DNA from: Austropuccinia psidii
Taxonomy: Eukaryota; Basidiomycota; Pucciniomycetes; Pucciniales; Sphaerophragmiaceae
Assembly (NCBI GenBank): GCA_023105745.1
Contig: JALGQZ010000002.1
Span: forward strand, 48,458,497-48,522,496
Reading direction: 5' to 3'
Length of the DNA: 64,000 nt
The notes under the pieces are model-generated. The model ran no database searches, was not told where the DNA came from, and saw only the letters and a program-made list of their open reading frames with translations. Both the position numbers and the translations under genes were made by a program. Of this stretch, positions 60,471-64,000 are shown piece by piece; within the stretch, counting starts at the first letter, position 1; every line of letters starts with the position of its first letter.

Positions 60471-60990
60471 AAGACTTTGCAAAAGAGCATGAAGAGCTGA
60501 CAAAGAAAAATCAAAGAAGATGAAGATAAAGAATCATTACCCCAACCTAAAGAAATAAACCTAATACAATTGAAGAAATATGATAGAGCAACTTTCATAG
60601 ACAAAGCTGAGAACTGGGTAATTTGGAAACCACCAACTATATCATCAGCCAATGATCCCCTTTTGAATACCAATGGAGTAAAAAATACTAAACAGAGAAC
60701 ATCAACAACAGAAAAAATCAACCACAATTCTTTAATATAACATCAAAAAGTGCAAACACCAATAAAGAAGAGACCAAGCATACCTGGAGCTTAAATTGAA
60801 GATGATAAAAAGGAAGAAGAGAAAAAAATAATTGCAACCAAATATAAGAAACCTAAACAGGTTCAAAATGAAAAGTAAATACCTGCAGAGGAACCTAAAA
60901 TTTATCACACTGAAAGTGCTCAAGAATAAATCAAAAAAGTAATTTAAAGGAAAATGTTTAAGAAGAAAAAGTCATATATTAAAGAAATCA
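60471..60990 (+). pseudogene. Linker between Gag and protease
   Basis: This Lys/Glu-rich linker is broken by stops in all frames and has no recognisable domain. Minus-strand frames here (60464-60727 and 60732-60923) are shadows of A-rich plus-strand coding sequence. Confidence 0.5.
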
Positions 60991-61535
60991 TGGCACAAAT
61001 TATCAAAATGTATTGTATCAGAAAATAAATTTTACCTTGGAACAAATTCTAGTCATGTCACCAAAAGCTTTTAACCAATTAAAGAATATGTCAGAAGAAG
61101 AGAAAAACTCTATTAACCCAATTGATATAAAAGAAATTCAAACCAAACTAATAAATAATCATCTGGGTAATTATGAACAGCCAAAATTATATTATTCCTG
61201 TTGATTGAAATTTATGCAAGTCTATTTAGGAGAAGAAGGACAAGAAATAATGGCATTAGTTGATAAAGGATGAGAATTGAATACAATACCAGAAGATTGA
61301 GCAATCAAAGCAGGACTTACCACAAGATGCCTTAACATGAACTTAAGGGGGATTTGTGGCCATTGTACCTCAATAGGTGGATTAGCAGAATTTACCCCAA
61401 GAGCTTTATTTAATGGGGAAGAAAGAAATATACAGCTTTTTCTAGCAGGAGAAGCAATTCAAAAAGTATTGGAAAGTACCTTCCTTTCCAATAATAAAAT
61501 AAGATCAGACTTTTATCAACAAACAGGGGAAATAT
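60991..61535 (+). pseudogene. Retropepsin-like protease, first part
   Basis: The frame starts with a helical segment, KAFNQLKNMSEEEKNSI (about 61058). It then gives a protease domain: YLGEEGQEIMALVDKG (about 61220), where the usual catalytic Asp-Thr/Ser-Gly reads Asp-Lys-Gly and is followed by a stop, then ELNTIPED, AGLTTRCLNMNLRGI and GLAEFTPRALFNGEERNI (61380-61434). It is cut at 61535 by LTR-A copy 3 and continues at 63473. It would process the Gag-Pol polyprotein; the active-site change and the stops show that it is dead. Confidence 0.82.
61531..61535. repeat. Target-site duplication (left), LTR-A3
   Basis: AATAT is repeated exactly at 63473-63477, after the LTR. Confidence 0.92.
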
Positions 61536-63472
61536 TGTGAGCCTTTGAGATATGACCTCATATCCAAAACAGTCATAGAAAAATTTCTGTAATAATTATA
61601 CTTATGATAATTATCTCAAAAATTAGTAAAATACCAAAAATATGTACAAAAGCTGAATTGAAGCAGAATCTAATTAATGAAAAGGTGAAATAAGTTACAA
61701 AATTAGATTCCTCATGGTAAAATACACATATGGCATTTTTATGACATATCTGAAAAGTCAGTAATTACTGAAGTATAAGTAATAATATCTTAAAAAAGGT
61801 ACAAAACCTCATTAATCTCAGAGGCCAATGACACAAAATGTAAAATAGGTTATAACATTGGATTCTCAATAAAGCTCTACACATAAAACAATTATAAAGC
61901 TAATCTCTAAAGCTAATACTTAAGGAATTAAGCTGAATATATGCACTTTTTTGGTCAATGTATATATTCATGGTTTTTAGCTAATATCTCTTGAAATAGA
62001 CAAGATAGAGAGATAAACGAAACATAAAGTCACCACATAATTACTTTAGAAATACAGATATGAACTTTATTTCATAAGTTATAAAAAAGGTTAAAACTTG
62101 TAATGGATTATTGAATAAAATCAATAGAGCTGTTGACCACTTTGTTGTGAAAGTGGTCCCAACTCAAAAAGAAGTAGTCATTCAGATTCTACTAGTTCAT
62201 AAGTGAATAATGACATAATTCTTATTATAATATTCCAGGTATAGCCCCTTAAAATCATGGTTTGAAGTTTAAAATAGTGAATTTCAACAGAAAAGATGAG
62301 TTACAAGATAAATCACCAAAAATAGAGTTTTGATTATGTAATAAAATTCTCTTGGAAGTTTAATGAGGACATGCCAAGCTATCAGAATCCACTTTCAGAA
62401 TAGCTGTAGCGTGTATAACCTAAAAGGTCTTAATGATCAAGGTTTAGGCTTAAATTTGATCATTTATGATCACTCACTGTAATCTCATTTTAAGTTTAAC
62501 AGTCATATAAGTGATAAAACTGATGAATACTATTAGATTATGATTAATACTAATAAAATACACAAAGCTTATGCTTCTGCAAAGCCTATGATGTCATTAA
62601 ACTCAAGAGTTATAGTGATAACTCTAAATAATGGCGTAATCATGAGATAAGATGGTTTGATCATGATGTAATCATCACTAAACCTTAAAATATTGATCAT
62701 TTCTAATAGAAAGCATCAGTAAACGTCTACTAGAAGCCTTCTGGACTCTAGAAGGGAGGTATTCACTATAAATAGAGCTCTTTTTACTCCATTTTCCCCT
62801 CAGATGCATCAAAAACACTAAAATAATTAAATCAAAAGGTACATTATTTATTCTTTATATATAAAAATTTTATATTATCAAAGACATAAGAGCAACTTTA
62901 TTTTAATCATTAATCTTGACATGATTACATCAATTATTGAATTCTTTTTGTTCAAAAATCTCTTTAACTCAATTTCCATGTAAAAATCAAAGAATATTTG
63001 TAGTTTCTCTATTTGTATTTGTAAATACAGTTTGTATAAATTATATTTACATTATTTTGGCCTGAAATCTTTTAAAATTATTATATTAAGTGTTAAAAGT
63101 AGGTTATTTTCTCTTTTATAATAATTTCTCTTTATTATTATTTTTAATGATTCTTATATTAATATAAATAGTATTTATATTGATAAATAACTTTAATATT
63201 AGTAATATTATTGTTATTAGTTGTTTTTTATTCATAAAAAACAATTTTTTATGCTTTTATTATTTGTTGGTAACAATAATAAAGTACTTTTAAGTATATT
63301 AATTATCTTATATTAATATATTTACTTATTATATTATTTTTATAATATAATTATTTTTAGGCCATAGTTATAATTATTCCTTATCTTATCTATTTTATTT
63401 CTAAGGACATTCATAGTACAATAAGTAAAATATTAGTAATTTTTACTTATTGTTTCATAGTCAAACCTTACA
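61536..63472 (+). mobile_element. Solo LTR, family LTR-A copy 3, inside the protease frame
   Basis: This is a 1,937-bp LTR that begins TGTGAGCC and ends CCTTACA. It is flanked by a perfect TSD, AATAT. It is collinear with copies 1 and 2, in the same orientation, but the most diverged of the three by eye. It retains the TATA box (62767-62775) and stem-loops (62135-62158, 62606-62625, 63418-63453). Removing it with one TSD restores the reading frame of the host retroelement's protease. Confidence 0.93.
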
Positions 63473-63610
63473 AATATTCCATTATATAGAGCCAGATGGA
63501 AGAAGACTTTGCTTGCCAATTTTTTCACCACAGAAATTAGTATTGAGAGCCAATTCACTATTAGGAATGGAAATATGTGCAGCTTTTAAATTGGAATATT
63601 GGAAATAATT
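63473..63610 (+). pseudogene. Retropepsin-like protease, second part
   Basis: This continues the frame interrupted at 61535: FHYIEPDGRRLCLPIFSP, then an LLGMEICAAFKLEYW block and a stop. The EPDGRRLCLP block is diagnostic for this protease family as I remember it. The frame joins the first part exactly if LTR-A3 and one TSD are removed. Confidence 0.82.
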
Positions 63611-64000
63611 ATCAATAGAGGAAGACTAAAGCTCCAAAAATCAAGAAAATTTAGAGGAAAATTCTCATCAAGTACTTGATAGTGAAGAAGTGAAATATTC
63701 CAAAGACAAAAGGAAAATTCAGGAGCAATTAGCTCCAATGAATATATAAGATGTCAATTGAAAGACCAAAGAAAGAAGTATTACAGAAATTTCAACTTCA
63801 GGACAAGAAAATGGGAATACTTGTAGTCAAATACCTCAAGGCATCAACAGTAATAATTTCAAGAATCCTGAAGAAATGAGAAAAAAACCATTGAAAAAGC
63901 TTTTCTCACCTATTAAAGCTTTGAAGTTCCTTTCAAAGGGAATATTGAAAAATAATTGGAATTAAAATATAAAGCCAGTGGTAACAATAATTAGTGTCAC
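63611..64000 (+). pseudogene. Pol-linker region of the retroelement, cut by the window edge
   Basis: Lys/Glu-rich frames with several stops, including ENSHQVLDSEEVKYSKDKRK (about 63660), follow the protease. No RT motif is reached before the window ends. Confidence 0.55.

Larger units (their letters stand above)
56896..64000 (+). mobile_element. LTR retroelement, left part (gag-protease), runs off window
   Basis: Order: candidate LTR, leader, gag with zinc knuckle, spacer, retropepsin, then Pol-linker sequence to the right edge. A solo LTR-A (61536-63472) interrupts the protease. The Gag/protease sequences resemble an abundant rust retroelement family as I remember it. RT and integrase are presumably beyond 64000, so the superfamily cannot be assigned from this window. 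Confidence 0.7.

Overview
The window is AT-rich eukaryotic nuclear DNA, crowded with old transposable elements. The organism is most likely a basidiomycete rust fungus (Pucciniales). The single clear host gene has four short GT-AG introns, and the element proteins (a chromodomain Ty3/gypsy Pol, a rust-type Gag/protease element, hAT and MULE transposases) resemble those I remember from Austropuccinia psidii and its relatives. The species is an inference from remembered family resemblance, not from a search.

Layout, left to right. 1-8.3 kb is AT-rich DNA with a small tandem duplication and a TA microsatellite. 8.3-17.05 kb holds two solo LTRs of one family (LTR-A1, LTR-A2), each with a perfect 5-bp target-site duplication (TSD), and one LTR of a second family (LTR-B1). 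17.05-20.7 kb is a CpG-containing, GC-richer island carrying the only intact gene, a five-exon F-actin capping protein alpha subunit. 20.8-31.7 kb is an hAT transposase pseudogene split by an 8.8-kb gypsy chromovirus (LTR-gag-protease-RT-RNase H-integrase-chromodomain-LTR), followed by a 25-bp minisatellite. 33.9-40.2 kb holds two copies of a degenerate repeat (family C) around a second LTR-B. 43.3-52.0 kb contains minus-strand wreckage: an SNF2-type helicase remnant, an unidentified coding remnant, a hairpin-bearing tandem array and a tRNA-like SINE. 53.9-55.5 kb is a MULE transposase pseudogene with a cysteine-protease-like tail. 56.9-64.0 kb is the left part of another LTR retroelement, whose gag-protease frame is interrupted by a third LTR-A. 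It runs off the right edge.

Two nested insertions can be read to the base. Removing the gypsy element plus one TSD rejoins the hAT reading frame, and removing LTR-A3 plus one TSD rejoins the protease reading frame. These give a relative order: the hAT is older than the gypsy insertion, and the gag-protease element is older than LTR-A3. All element genes carry stops and frameshifts, and CpG is scarce in them, which fits decay by methylated-CpG deamination. I see no gene cluster or intact novel system. The least explained structures are the hairpin array near 48-49 kb and the conserved stem-loop set in LTR-A.
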